From contig NZ_CALFXI010000042.1 in assembly GCF_937958065.1 (NCBI RefSeq), positions 62,001 to 126,000 on the forward strand: a DNA stretch of 64,000 nt, given 5' to 3'. This document shows, one piece after another, positions 42,779 to 51,973 of this stretch. Both the position numbers and the translations under genes were made by a program. Below the pieces are notes generated by a model. It saw only the letters and a program-made list of their open reading frames with translations, searched no databases and was not told the DNA's origin. Source of the stretch: an uncultured Steroidobacter sp. Its GTDB lineage: Bacteria > Pseudomonadota > Gammaproteobacteria > Steroidobacterales > Steroidobacteraceae. Positions within the stretch are counted from its first letter, which is position 1. The number at the start of each line of letters is the position of its first letter.

Positions 42779-45721
42779 ATGATCGTGCCAAACACACGAC
42801 CCGGAGCGATTTCGAAGCGACGCATCTTGCCGATCGGCGTCGGCGTATTGTGTGGAGCGAGTTTGCTTGCGCCGCTTGCGGCCATGGGACAGGAGGCGCA
42901 AACCACCAATACGGCCGTTGGCGAGCTGGAACAAGTGCTCGTGACTGGCTCGCGCCTGATCCGCAGCGATCTGGCCGCACCGAGCCCGCTCACCGTGATC
43001 GGTGAGGACGTAGTGAAGCTGTCCGGCAGCGTGACGATAGAGAACACGCTCAACGAATTTCCCCAGCTCGCCTCGGGCAACACGTCCAGCGTCAACAGCG
43101 GTGGCGGCTCGGGCGTGCTCACCGCCAATCTGCGCGGTCTCGGCGCGACGCGCACGCTGACCCTGGTGAACGGGCGGCGTTTCATTCCCGCCAACTCCGA
43201 CGGTCAGGTCGATCTCGCGTCCATTCCCGATGCGCTGGTCGAGCGCGTCGAGGTCATCACGGGCGGTGCCTCGGCGGTGTACGGTTCGGATGCGATCGCC
43301 GGCGCGGTGAACTTCATGCTGCGCGATGACTTCGAGGGCGTGGAGGTCAATTACCAGTTCGGCGAGACGTTCGAAGGTGACGGCGGCTCGCAGAAGGCCG
43401 ACCTGACGTTCGGCGGTAATTTCGCCGAAGGGCGGGGCAACGCAGTGTTCTCGCTGTCTTACACCAAGCGCGATCCGGTGTATCAGTCCGATCGCAGATT
43501 CTCCCGTGTGCCCTTGGACACCGTAGGCAACCAACTCCTGCCGGGCGGATCGAGCGCCATTCCGGGAACACGCATCGGTCTGAGCAGCTCGCAGCTCGGT
43601 CAACTCGTCGGCGTGGACCTCACGCCTGGCGGTGCGTGCACCACCATCAACGGCGTGCGCTTCGGTGAGAACGGCACGGTCGAGCCTTACTGCAATCCGC
43701 AGGACGCATACAACTACGCCGATCTGAACTATTTGCTGCGTCCCCTGGAGCGTACGCAGGCCACGGCGCTGGGTCGTTATGATCTGAACGATCGCGTCGA
43801 GGTGTACGCCGAGGCTTTTCTCGTCAACTCGCGTAATGCCTACCAGCAAGCGCCGGATTCGGCGACGCCTGTGACGCCGGGCGCGGGCGCGGGAATTCTT
43901 CTCGTACCGAACTACGCGAACAATCCGGGCTTGTCGGCGAGCGTGCGCGACTTCTTCATGAACAACGCCGCTATTTTCGATCCCAATGGCACGGGCACAG
44001 CGTCGATCCAGGGCGCCGGCCGTCGCTACGACGAGCTGGGCCCGCGCGTGCACTCCTACGAGCGCAACTCGCTCAGCTTCACCACCGGCCTGCGTGGCGA
44101 CTTCGAGATGTTGAGCTCGAACTGGAACTGGGACACGTTCTTCCAGTACCAGCGCAATCGTGCCGACAACCGCACCACCAACATGATCTCCGGCTCGCGG
44201 CTCAGCCTGGGCCTGGACACCGTGCTCGATGGCGATGGCAACGTGGTTTGCCGCTCGCAGGTGCTCGGCTGCGTTCCCGTCAATATCTTCGGCCTCGGCT
44301 CGATCTCGCCGGAAGCGGCGGGGTTCATCGCGCCGGTGCGCGCGAGCGATGAAGAGTTCACTCGCAAAGTGGCCGGTGCCACGTTGAGCGGCGAGCTGTT
44401 CGATCTGCCTGCGGGGCCGGTCGCCATGGCCGTCGGCGTCGAGTATCGCGAGGACGGTTTCGAGTTCAATCCGAGCCCGCTCGATGTAGCCAACGAGTAC
44501 GGCTCCGTGTCGCTGGCCGCGATGGATGGTTCTTTCGATGTCGCCGAAGTGTTCACCGAGTTTCGCGTGCCGATTCTTTCCCGCCTGCCGTGGGCCGATA
44601 CGCTGGCATTCGAAGGCGCTGCGCGTTACTCCGATTACGGTGGCGACAACAGCACCGTCGGCGGCGTGGTCACCTGGAAGGCGGGGCTCGAGTACGCGCC
44701 CGTCGATTGGGTGCGCTTCCGCACCGCTGTGAACCAGGCCATCCGTGCGCCTACGATCAACGAGCTGAAGAGCCCGGTGACCACAGGCTTCGCGACGGGT
44801 GTCGATCCGTGCGTTGCCTCGCGTAATCCGACGCCGGAGCAACAGCAACTCTGTATCGCGCAGGGCGTGCCGGCGGCGGACCTGCCGACCTTCACGCAAG
44901 CCAACGTCGGCTTCGAGGCATTCACGGGCGGCAACCCGAACCTGAAAGAGGAGGAGTCCGAGACTTTCACCATCGGTGTCGTGCTCACGCCGCACTTCGT
45001 GCCTGGCTTGAACATCGCCGTGGACTATTTCACCGTGAAGGTCGAGGACGCGATTGCACGCATCAACGCGGACCAGACGCTGAACGACTGCTTCGCGCGC
45101 CTGGACCCGAACGCGGCGACGTGCCGTTCGATCGACCGCTTCTCGAACGGTCAGATCAGCTTCATCTCCACGCAGCTCAACAACATCGGCCTGCTCAAGG
45201 TCGAAGGTGTCGATGCGCAGGTCGACTATGGCTTCGAGCTGCCGTTCGCTCAGCTCGGCGGCTCACCCGCGCGGCTCAATCTGAGCGCTCTGGCGGGCTG
45301 GCTGTTCGAGCGCTCCACCTCGCTGTTCGCCGGTCAGCAGCCGGTGGATTGCGCGGGCCGTTTCGGCGGCGGTTGTACTGGCAACGGCGTGTTCGGCACG
45401 CCGGACTTCAAGCTCAACCTGAGCGCGACCTACGCCAGCGGCCCTCTGATGGTGCGCATGAATACCCGCATGTTGGGGGGAATGCAGCTGTATCCGGGCG
45501 TGAACTCGCCGGTCCGCAAGGCATCGGAAGAGTGGTACGTGGATCTCACCAGTGCGGTCGAGATGCCTGGCGGTGTCGAGCTGATCGGCGGTGTGAATAA
45601 CGTGCTGGACAATCAGCCGCCGATCCTGGGCACGGCACTCGCCGGCGACACGAACACGGATCCGTCCTTGTACGACGTCATCGGTCGGCGCTACTTCATC
45701 GGTGCGAGGATGAAGTTCTAA
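42779..45721 (+). CDS. TonB-dependent receptor of the hydroxyproline/peptide island
   Basis: 980 residues from the ATG at 42779, which has AAGGGG upstream and begins a signal peptide (K-R-R-I-L-P-I-G-V-G-V-L-C-G-A, cleavage near A-M-G-Q). The upstream ATG at 42671 is rejected because it gives no signal peptide. There is no STN domain: the plug starts directly at Q-V-L-V-T-G-S-R-L-I and contains L-R-G-L-G-A-T-R-T-L-T-L-V-N-G-R-R. The C-terminus ends in G-A-R-M-K-F with the terminal aromatic of barrel proteins. Cysteine pairs occur in extracellular loop regions. It should import an energised substrate too large for porins. The operon context suggests proline- or hydroxyproline-containing peptides. 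Repression by the GntR protein is proposed from the shared operator. Confidence 0.94.
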   Translation: MIVPNTRPGAISKRRILPIGVGVLCGASLLAPLAAMGQEAQTTNTAVGELEQVLVTGSRLIRSDLAAPSPLTVIGEDVVKLSGSVTIENTLNEFPQLASGNTSSVNSGGGSGVLTANLRGLGATRTLTLVNGRRFIPANSDGQVDLASIPDALVERVEVITGGASAVYGSDAIAGAVNFMLRDDFEGVEVNYQFGETFEGDGGSQKADLTFGGNFAEGRGNAVFSLSYTKRDPVYQSDRRFSRVPLDTVGNQLLPGGSSAIPGTRIGLSSSQLGQLVGVDLTPGGACTTINGVRFGENGTVEPYCNPQDAYNYADLNYLLRPLERTQATALGRYDLNDRVEVYAEAFLVNSRNAYQQAPDSATPVTPGAGAGILLVPNYANNPGLSASVRDFFMNNAAIFDPNGTGTASIQGAGRRYDELGPRVHSYERNSLSFTTGLRGDFEMLSSNWNWDTFFQYQRNRADNRTTNMISGSRLSLGLDTVLDGDGNVVCRSQVLGCVPVNIFGLGSISPEAAGFIAPVRASDEEFTRKVAGATLSGELFDLPAGPVAMAVGVEYREDGFEFNPSPLDVANEYGSVSLAAMDGSFDVAEVFTEFRVPILSRLPWADTLAFEGAARYSDYGGDNSTVGGVVTWKAGLEYAPVDWVRFRTAVNQAIRAPTINELKSPVTTGFATGVDPCVASRNPTPEQQQLCIAQGVPAADLPTFTQANVGFEAFTGGNPNLKEEESETFTIGVVLTPHFVPGLNIAVDYFTVKVEDAIARINADQTLNDCFARLDPNAATCRSIDRFSNGQISFISTQLNNIGLLKVEGVDAQVDYGFELPFAQLGGSPARLNLSALAGWLFERSTSLFAGQQPVDCAGRFGGGCTGNGVFGTPDFKLNLSATYASGPLMVRMNTRMLGGMQLYPGVNSPVRKASEEWYVDLTSAVEMPGGVELIGGVNNVLDNQPPILGTALAGDTNTDPSLYDVIGRRYFIGARMKF

Positions 45722-45735
45722 TCCCTAGCGCATGC

Positions 45736-45766
45736 AGGGCCGCGCGGGCTGGTTCCGCGCGGCCCT
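45736..45766 (+). terminator. Intercistronic hairpin after the TonB receptor
   Basis: Perfect 12-bp stem agggccgcgcgg/ccgcgcggccct with a 7-base loop, 14 bp after the receptor stop and 28 bp before the next start codon. There is no U-tract. It likely sets a high receptor : low enzyme ratio from one transcript. Confidence 0.55.
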
Positions 45767-45794
45767 CCTATCCGAATCCAGCGAGAACGCCGGA

Positions 45795-47459
45795 ATGAAA
45801 AAAACCTTCGCCGCCTTGAGTGGCCTGATCCTGTCCACAGCCTTGTTGTCCGCTGCATGGGGTGCGGCGGAGGTGAAAAAGGAGCTCGTCGCGGATCCGA
45901 TTCCGCCGCGTACCCAGGGAGTGGGGCCACACCCGCGCATCGTTCTGCGCAATGTCACAATCGTCAACGGAACGGGCGCTCCTGCGCAGGGCCCTTTCGA
46001 CCTGGTGCTCTCCGGCGATCGCATCGCCGAGATCCGCTCGATCGGCGCGCCCGGGGCCATCGATCCGAAGCTGCGCGCCGCACCGGGCGATTACGACGTG
46101 GATCTCACTGGCCATTACGTGCTGCCCGGATTCGTGGACACCCACGGTCACCTGCACAGCTTGAACGATGGACAGAACGTTCCTTCCGACTACGTGCTGA
46201 AGCTGTGGCTGTCGAGCGGCATCACGCAGATCCGCGACCTCGGCAGCGATCGTCCGATCGAATGGCTCGTGGATATCAAGAATCGCAGCGCGCGCAACGA
46301 GATCGTCGCGCCACGCATCGACGTGTATCCGTTCTTCCACAAGATTCTCGATCAACCCGTGAACGACGTGGAGACCGCACGGCGTGCGATACGGGATGCG
46401 AAGCGCCGCGGCGCGGACGGGATCAAATTCATCTCGGCCGAAGAGGACGTGCTGTACGCCGCGCTCGATGAGGCAGAGAAGATCGGCTTGCGCACGACGA
46501 TGCATCACGCGCAGCACATGGTGGCCTACGCCAATGTGTTGCAAACCTCCGCTCATGGACTCGACTCGATGGAGCATTGGTACGGTCTGCCCGAAGCCAT
46601 GTTCCCTGATCGCGCCCTGCAGCGCTGGCCGGTCGACTACGTGAACACGGACGAGCAGATGCGCTTCGCCGAATCCGGGCGCCTGTGGCAGCAGACCTCG
46701 CCGCCGGGTTCGAAGAAATGGAACGAGGTGATGGACACGCTGCTCGAGCGCAATTTCGCGCTCAGCCCCACGTTCACCGCCTATCTCACGAGCCGCGACT
46801 TCATGCGGATGAGCCGCGCGACCTGGCATGAGGAATACACGCTGCCCTCGCTGTGGGACTGGTATCGCCCGAGTCGCGTCAATCACGGCTCGTACTGGTT
46901 CGACTGGACCACCGAGAAAGAGATGGCGTGGAAAGAGAATTACCGCCTGTGGATGCAGTTCGTGAACGAATACAAGAACCGCGGCGGGTTGGTCACGGTC
47001 GGTAGCGACAGTGGCTATATCTACAACCTCTACGGCTTTGGCTACGCCCAGGAGATGGAACTGCTGCGCGAGGCTGGCTTCGACCCGCTCGAAGTGATTC
47101 GCGCCGCCACGCAGTCCGGCGCCAAGGTGCTGGGACGTGACAACGAGCTTGGCGTGGTCCGCGTCGGCCGCAAGGCGGACCTGGTGATCGTCGAAGGCAA
47201 TCCGCTTGCCAACCTGAAGCTGCTGTTCGGCACCGGGACGATTGTGCTGAACGACGAGACCGGTGCGGTCGAGCGGGTAGGCGGGATCAAATACACGGTC
47301 AAAGACGGCATCATCTACGATGCACGCGCGTTGCGCGCAGAGATCCGCGACATGGTCTTGCGGCAGAAATCCGAGCGGAACATTCCGCCCGGCCCCATGA
47401 AGATCGAGACCGTCGATGCGTCACATTCCAATGCCGGAGGGCAATCTCATGAACATTGA
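45795..47459 (+). CDS. Secreted amidohydrolase-family metallohydrolase
   Basis: 554 residues from the ATG at 45795, which begins M-K-K-T-F-A plus a signal peptide (cleavage near W-G-A-A). The longer frame has no signal at its end. Superfamily ligands are visible: D-T-H-G-H-L-H (strand-1 His pair), T-M-H-H-A-Q-H and D-S-M-E-H-W-Y, and the final Asp in V-G-S-D-S-G-Y. At 554 residues it has long loops compared with typical 420-residue members. It overlaps the next gene by 11 bp, so both are translated together. The family includes prolidases and acyl-amino-acid hydrolases. A Pro/Hyp dipeptide or capped amino acid is a reasonable guess here. Confidence 0.86.
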   Translation: MKKTFAALSGLILSTALLSAAWGAAEVKKELVADPIPPRTQGVGPHPRIVLRNVTIVNGTGAPAQGPFDLVLSGDRIAEIRSIGAPGAIDPKLRAAPGDYDVDLTGHYVLPGFVDTHGHLHSLNDGQNVPSDYVLKLWLSSGITQIRDLGSDRPIEWLVDIKNRSARNEIVAPRIDVYPFFHKILDQPVNDVETARRAIRDAKRRGADGIKFISAEEDVLYAALDEAEKIGLRTTMHHAQHMVAYANVLQTSAHGLDSMEHWYGLPEAMFPDRALQRWPVDYVNTDEQMRFAESGRLWQQTSPPGSKKWNEVMDTLLERNFALSPTFTAYLTSRDFMRMSRATWHEEYTLPSLWDWYRPSRVNHGSYWFDWTTEKEMAWKENYRLWMQFVNEYKNRGGLVTVGSDSGYIYNLYGFGYAQEMELLREAGFDPLEVIRAATQSGAKVLGRDNELGVVRVGRKADLVIVEGNPLANLKLLFGTGTIVLNDETGAVERVGGIKYTVKDGIIYDARALRAEIRDMVLRQKSERNIPPGPMKIETVDASHSNAGGQSHEH

Positions 47460-49251
47460 TCTGGTGCGTGCCGTTGCAGCTTCGCTCGCGTTGGCCGTCG
47501 CTTGTGCTGCGCCGGTCGCGTCTGTCAGCGCCAGTGAGCCGTCTTCCAGCGTGGTCGGTGTCGCCGATGCGAAATTGCAGGCGCTGTACAACGCCGAATG
47601 GGAGTGGCGTCAGAAACAATTCGCGCGCGAGCCCAGCGATAACGGCCGCGGTGCGACTGCCGATCACCTGCCGCGCGAAGACGCAGCGACTCAGCAGGAA
47701 CGCTTGAAGTATTGGACGAATGTGCTCGCGGAGCTGGACAAGATTCCGCTGGCGGACCTGTCGCCCGAAGAGAAGATCAACGCGCAGGTGTTCCGCACCA
47801 TCATCGAGGAGTTCGTGGTCGACATCCGCTTCAAGAACTATGAAGCGCCGTTCAACGCCGACACGTTCTTCTGGACTTCGTTCACGCCCCGCGAAGGTTA
47901 TGCGTCGGCGGACGAGTACCGACGTTACCTGGGGCGTCTCAAGGACGTGCCGCGGTACTTCGATGAGCACATTACCAACATGCGTGCGGGGTTGAAGCGT
48001 GGATTCACGGTGCCGAAGGTGTCGGCGACCGGACGCGACAAGACCATCGAACCGTACGTGAGGTCGGACGAAACGAATCCGCTGTATGCGCCCTTCAAGA
48101 TGATGCCGGTGTCGATCCCGGCCGCCGAGCAGGCGCAGTTGCAGGCACAGGCTCGGGAAGTGATTTCCTCGCAGGTCGCGCCCGCCTACGGCAAGCTGCT
48201 CAAGTTCATCCGCGAGGACTACATCCCCAAAGCGCGCACGTCGATCAGCGCATCCACGCTGCCCAATGGGTCGGCCTATTACCAGGCGATGATCCAGAAG
48301 TTCACCACGCTCACGCTCACGCCCGAAGAGATTCATGCGATCGGGCAGAGCGAAGTGGCGCGCATCAAGGCGGAGATGATCGCCACGATGAAGGAAACGG
48401 GCTTCGAGGGGTCGTTGCCCGAGTTCATGGAATTCCTGCGCACGGATCCGCAGTTCTATGCGAAGACGCCCGCGGAGTTGCTGGGCAGAGCGGCGTACAT
48501 CGTCAAGAAGGCGGACATGAAGCTGAAGGACACGATCGGCTTCCTGCCGCGCTTCCGCCATGGCGTGCAGCCGGTGCCTGAAGCGCTCGCGCCGATCTAC
48601 ACCGGCGGACGCGGTGGTCTCGAAAGCTGTCTGTTCAATACATATAACCTGCCTGCACGGCCGCTCTACACGCTGCCGGCGTTGGCGCTGCACGAGTGCA
48701 CGCCCGGCCATAGTTTCCAAGGCGCACTCGCCCTGGAGGGACCGAAGCGTCCTGCCTTCCGGAATGCGGTGTATTTCTCCGGCTACGGCGAGGGCTGGGG
48801 GTTGTACACGGAATGGCTCGGCACCGTCATGGGCATCTATGAAACGCCCTACGAGAACTTCGGCCGGCTGACTTATGAGATGTGGCGCGCAGTGCGCCTC
48901 GTGGTCGACACCGGGATTCACCACTACAAGTGGAGCCGCGACCAGGCGCTCGACTACATGAAGCAGAACGTGGCGCTCTCCGAGCACGAGATCACCACGG
49001 AAGTCGATCGCTATATCGCCTGGCCGGGGCAGGCCGTGGCGTACAAGCTCGGTGAGTTGCAGATCCGACGTCACCGTCGCGAAGCGGAGGAAGCGCTCGG
49101 GCCGAAGTTCGACCAGCGCAAATTCCATGATGCGATTCTCGCCATCGGCGCCGTGCCATTGCCGGTGCTCGAAGAGCGCATGAAGCAGTTCATCGCCGAC
49201 GGCGGCGAGAATCCGCCGCAGGGCGAGCCCTGCAATTGTTCCGGGTCCTAG
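47449..49251 (+). CDS. Secreted DUF885 putative metallopeptidase
   Basis: 600 residues from the ATG at 47449 with GGAGG 8 bases before it, inside the end of the upstream gene. The signal peptide is clear (L-A-L-A-V-A-C-A-A-P-V-A). DUF885 features: H415-E416-C-T-P-G-H421, which resembles the zinc site of helical metallopeptidases, the downstream G-Y-G-E-G-W-G-L-Y-T-E-W-L-G segment that would supply the third ligand, and a mostly alpha-helical fold. DUF885 proteins are often found with peptide-uptake genes but few have a proven substrate. Its place between an amidohydrolase and proline-metabolism genes suggests peptide cleavage in the periplasm. Confidence 0.88.
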   Translation: MNIDLVRAVAASLALAVACAAPVASVSASEPSSSVVGVADAKLQALYNAEWEWRQKQFAREPSDNGRGATADHLPREDAATQQERLKYWTNVLAELDKIPLADLSPEEKINAQVFRTIIEEFVVDIRFKNYEAPFNADTFFWTSFTPREGYASADEYRRYLGRLKDVPRYFDEHITNMRAGLKRGFTVPKVSATGRDKTIEPYVRSDETNPLYAPFKMMPVSIPAAEQAQLQAQAREVISSQVAPAYGKLLKFIREDYIPKARTSISASTLPNGSAYYQAMIQKFTTLTLTPEEIHAIGQSEVARIKAEMIATMKETGFEGSLPEFMEFLRTDPQFYAKTPAELLGRAAYIVKKADMKLKDTIGFLPRFRHGVQPVPEALAPIYTGGRGGLESCLFNTYNLPARPLYTLPALALHECTPGHSFQGALALEGPKRPAFRNAVYFSGYGEGWGLYTEWLGTVMGIYETPYENFGRLTYEMWRAVRLVVDTGIHHYKWSRDQALDYMKQNVALSEHEITTEVDRYIAWPGQAVAYKLGELQIRRHRREAEEALGPKFDQRKFHDAILAIGAVPLPVLEERMKQFIADGGENPPQGEPCNCSGS

Positions 49252-49277
49252 GACGCTGAATAGGGGATGCGTAGAAC

Positions 49278-50291
49278 GTGACTGATCAAGTGAGATTGAC
49301 GCTGGATGAAGTGCGCGAGCTGGCGCGCTCCGTGCTGCGTCGACACGGGCTGGCGGAGCCGCACGTCGAGGTGGTCGCCGAGACGATCGTGGCCGGTCAG
49401 CGCGATGCCTGTGATTCGCATGGCGTCTATCGCTTGCTGGTCGCGGTGCGCAGCATTCAGCTCGGCAAAGTCGTTCCCGACGCTGTTCCCGAAATCCACG
49501 ACTTCGCGCCGGCAACCGTGCGAGTGGATGCACGAGGCGGCTTTGCACAGCTCGCGTTCGAGCGCGGCCGACCGCTGCTCGTGGAGAAGGCACGTCGCAG
49601 CGGTATCGCTGCCCTGGCCATCAACAACTGCGTTCACTTTTCGGCCCTGTGGCCCGAAGTCGAGGCGTTGGCTAGCGAGGGCCTGGTGGCTTTCGCATTC
49701 ACGCCCAGTCACGCGTGGGTGGCGCCCGCAGGCGGCAAGTCGCCGCTGTTCGGGACCAATCCCATTGCGTTCGGTTGGCCGCGGCCCGGCACGTACCCGT
49801 TTGTGTTCGATTTCGCCACGAGCGCCGTTGCCCGTGGCGAGATCGAGCTGCACCGGCGCGCTGACAAGCCCATTCCGCTGGGATGGGCACTCGGTCCTGA
49901 CGGCGAGCCGACGACCGATCCCACCGCAGCGCTGGCCGGCGCCATGCTGACGTTCGGCGGGCACAAGGGCTCGGCATTGTCGTTGATGGTGGAGTTGATT
50001 GCCGGGCCCCTGATCGGCGATCTTACCAGCGCCGAATCGTTGGCTGCGGACGACGGCGCGAAGTGCTCTCCGTTGGGCGGCGAGCTGATCCTCGTCATCG
50101 ATCCGGCAGGATTCCTGGGCGAGGCAGCGGCCGAGCATCTGCGGCGGGCCGAGCAACTGTTCGATGGCGTCGTTTCCCAAGGCGCGCGGTTGCCGTCGCA
50201 ACGTCGCTACGAAGCGCGACCGCGCAGCCAGAGAGAAGGGGTCAGTGTGCCCCGGAAGCTGTTCGAGGATATCCAGGCACTGCTCGAGTGA
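49278..50291 (+). CDS. Ldh2/malate dehydrogenase-family oxidoreductase, possible pyrroline-2-carboxylate reductase
   Basis: 337 residues from a GTG at 49278; the ribosome-binding site is weak (AGGGGATG). This is the NAD(P)-dependent malate/L-lactate dehydrogenase type 2 fold: catalytic-region D-S-H-G-V-Y-R, N-N-x-V-H-F-S, L-F-G-T-N-P-I-A-F-G and G-G-H-K-G-S-A-L-S-L-M-V-E-L. Members near proline and hydroxyproline genes are delta1-pyrroline-2-carboxylate reductases (DpkA/LhpI-like) that make L-proline. That is the best reading here given the neighbouring D-amino-acid oxidase and epimerase. Malate or lactate dehydrogenase activity is the alternative. It is cytoplasmic, unlike its exported upstream neighbours. 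Confidence 0.85.
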   Translation: MTDQVRLTLDEVRELARSVLRRHGLAEPHVEVVAETIVAGQRDACDSHGVYRLLVAVRSIQLGKVVPDAVPEIHDFAPATVRVDARGGFAQLAFERGRPLLVEKARRSGIAALAINNCVHFSALWPEVEALASEGLVAFAFTPSHAWVAPAGGKSPLFGTNPIAFGWPRPGTYPFVFDFATSAVARGEIELHRRADKPIPLGWALGPDGEPTTDPTAALAGAMLTFGGHKGSALSLMVELIAGPLIGDLTSAESLAADDGAKCSPLGGELILVIDPAGFLGEAAAEHLRRAEQLFDGVVSQGARLPSQRRYEARPRSQREGVSVPRKLFEDIQALLE

Positions 50292-50304
50292 GGTCTGCGC
50301 ATCA

Positions 50305-51405
50305 ATGAAGATGAGCCTGAAAACGATCCTGTCTTTGCTGGCCACGGCGCTGTGTTCGGCGTCCGCGTTGGGCGCGGATGTCGACTATTCGGCTCAGCTC
50401 GCGGAAGGCGATGTCGAGCTGCGCGATTTCCGTTTCGGCTCCGGCGAGAAGCTCGATCAGCTCAGGATGCATTACGCAACGCTCGGTAAACCGCGGCGTG
50501 GCGCCGATGGCAAGGTGCTCAATGCCGTGATGGTCCTGCACGGCACCGGCGGCAGCGGGCGCCAATTTCTCCAGCCGCAGTTCGCTCAGGAACTGTTCGG
50601 GCCCGGCCAGCCGCTCGACATCGCGCACTGGTTCGTGATTCTTCCCGACAACATCGGCCATGGCCGTTCGTCGAAACCGAGCGACGGCATGCGCATGAGC
50701 TTCCCCAAATACGACTACGACGACATGGTCGAAGCGCAGCGTCGCATGCTCGTCGAAGGGCTGAAAGTCGATCACTTGCGCTTGCTGATGGGCACCTCGA
50801 TGGGCTGCATGCACGGCTTCGTCTGGGGCGTGAAGCATCCCGATTTCGTGCAGGCGATGTTGCCGATGGCGTGCATGCCCATGCAGATCGCCGGTCACAA
50901 CCGCATGTGGCGTCGCGCGGCCATCGAAGGGATCACGCAGGATCCGGCGTGGCGAGGTGGAAACTACAAGAACCAGCCCCTGCAGGGCCTGCGGACTGCG
51001 GTAAGTCTGCTACAGGTTGCGGGCTTCGCGCCGTTGTATCTCCAGAGCCAGTACGGTACGCGCGAGAAGGCGGATGCATACATTCTCGACCGGATCGCAA
51101 AGGACATTCCGACGCGCGACGCCAACGATCTCATCTATCAGATCGATGCATCACGCAACTATGATCCCTCGCCCGACCTGGAGAAGATCGTTACGCCCCT
51201 GACCTGGATCAACTCCAGCGACGATTTCATCAATCCGGCGGACTACGGCTTTGCCGAGAGGGCGGCCGCGCGCATGCCGAACGGACGTTACGTGCTGATC
51301 AAAGCGACTACGGATACGCGCGGGCACAGTACGCACACGTGGGCGAAGTTCTGGCGGCACGACCTCGTCGATCTGATCCATCGCACGGAATCAGGGACGG
51401 AGTGA
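50305..51405 (+). CDS. Exported alpha/beta-hydrolase with homoserine-acetyltransferase-like fold
   Basis: 366 residues from the ATG at 50305 (13 bp after the previous stop), with a signal peptide ending near A-L-G-A. The core V-L-H-G-T-G-G-S-G forms the oxyanion hole and L-M-G-T-S-M-G-C contains the nucleophile Ser. The acid is probably D in N-S-S-D-D-F-I and the His is in T-R-G-H-S-T-H. The layout follows the MetX-like clan of alpha/beta hydrolases, but that enzyme works in the cytoplasm on CoA esters, so an exported member must do something else, such as ester or amide hydrolysis. It ends a gene run and meets a convergent operon. Confidence 0.85.
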   Translation: MKMSLKTILSLLATALCSASALGADVDYSAQLAEGDVELRDFRFGSGEKLDQLRMHYATLGKPRRGADGKVLNAVMVLHGTGGSGRQFLQPQFAQELFGPGQPLDIAHWFVILPDNIGHGRSSKPSDGMRMSFPKYDYDDMVEAQRRMLVEGLKVDHLRLLMGTSMGCMHGFVWGVKHPDFVQAMLPMACMPMQIAGHNRMWRRAAIEGITQDPAWRGGNYKNQPLQGLRTAVSLLQVAGFAPLYLQSQYGTREKADAYILDRIAKDIPTRDANDLIYQIDASRNYDPSPDLEKIVTPLTWINSSDDFINPADYGFAERAAARMPNGRYVLIKATTDTRGHSTHTWAKFWRHDLVDLIHRTESGTE

Positions 51406-51420
51406 CTACGAACTGAGGAT

Positions 51421-51443
51421 GCGGCGCGCTCGTTGCGCGCCGC
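51421..51443. terminator. Hairpin between convergent operons of the island
   Basis: Perfect 9-bp stem gcggcgcgc/gcgcgccgc with a 5-base loop in the 43-bp gap between the two stops. No U-tract. Confidence 0.5.
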
Positions 51444-51448
51444 CCGTC

Positions 51449-51961
51449 TCAGCGATCCTGCCGAGCGGATACATGGTTGAGCGCGATCACCCAGCGGCCA
51501 TCGCGCTTGCGCATCAAGCGCGTGTTGATCCCGTCCAGCGTGTTACGCGGCCGCTCTAACCGATATCGGCTGATCAGTTGCGCGGCATCGGGCGCCAGCA
51601 TCTCGATCTTGATGTCGTAGAAGTGCAGCTTGCCGCGCGTCTCGGCCGACTCGCCGTAGTCGCGGATGTAGTGATCGAGCGTGCCCTGCCAATCCTTCTG
51701 AAACTCGCCGCGAGAGACAAAGACGACGTCCGGGTTGGCGAACCCTTCCATGTAGCCGCGGAAGTCGCCGCGATTCCAGGCGTCTTCCATGCGCGCGATG
51801 ACCTGCAGGATCGCCGCCTTCTCGTCGGCGGCGGCTTTCGTTTCTGGCGCGGGTGACTCGGCTCGGCCCGGTGTTGCGGCCAACATCAGCAATGCGAGTC
51901 CGACGCCCGCGACGCGTGCCGCACGATTCATCCGCGAGCGGGCATTGAATGTCTGTGACAT
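51449..51961 (-). CDS. Exported SnoaL/DUF4440-like NTF2-fold protein
   Basis: 170 residues with a signal peptide (cleavage near G-R-A-E). The conical NTF2-like fold is suggested by I-A-R-M-E-D-A-W-N-R-G-D-F, the central F-A-N-P-D-V-V-F-V-S-R-G and the closing D-G-R-W-V-I-A-L-N-H. These small domains bind hydrophobic or amino-acid-like ligands or act as simple hydrolases. Which applies here is unknown. It is the last gene of the minus-strand run, 12 bp after the M24 peptidase, so it is probably co-expressed with proline-peptide catabolism. Confidence 0.8.
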   Translation of the reverse strand: MSQTFNARSRMNRAARVAGVGLALLMLAATPGRAESPAPETKAAADEKAAILQVIARMEDAWNRGDFRGYMEGFANPDVVFVSRGEFQKDWQGTLDHYIRDYGESAETRGKLHFYDIKIEMLAPDAAQLISRYRLERPRNTLDGINTRLMRKRDGRWVIALNHVSARQDR

Positions 51962-51973
51962 GGGATACCTGCT

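Noticed and set aside
42356..44995. Minus-strand open frame of 879 codons opposite the TonB receptor
   Set aside because: Antisense shadow of a well-supported receptor gene in GC-rich DNA; Arg/His/Glu-rich translation with no domain, signal or ribosome-binding site.
47311..49593. Minus-strand open frame of 760 codons opposite the DUF885 gene
   Set aside because: Shadow frame: low-complexity Arg/Val/Leu translation, spans two real genes and has no start signal.
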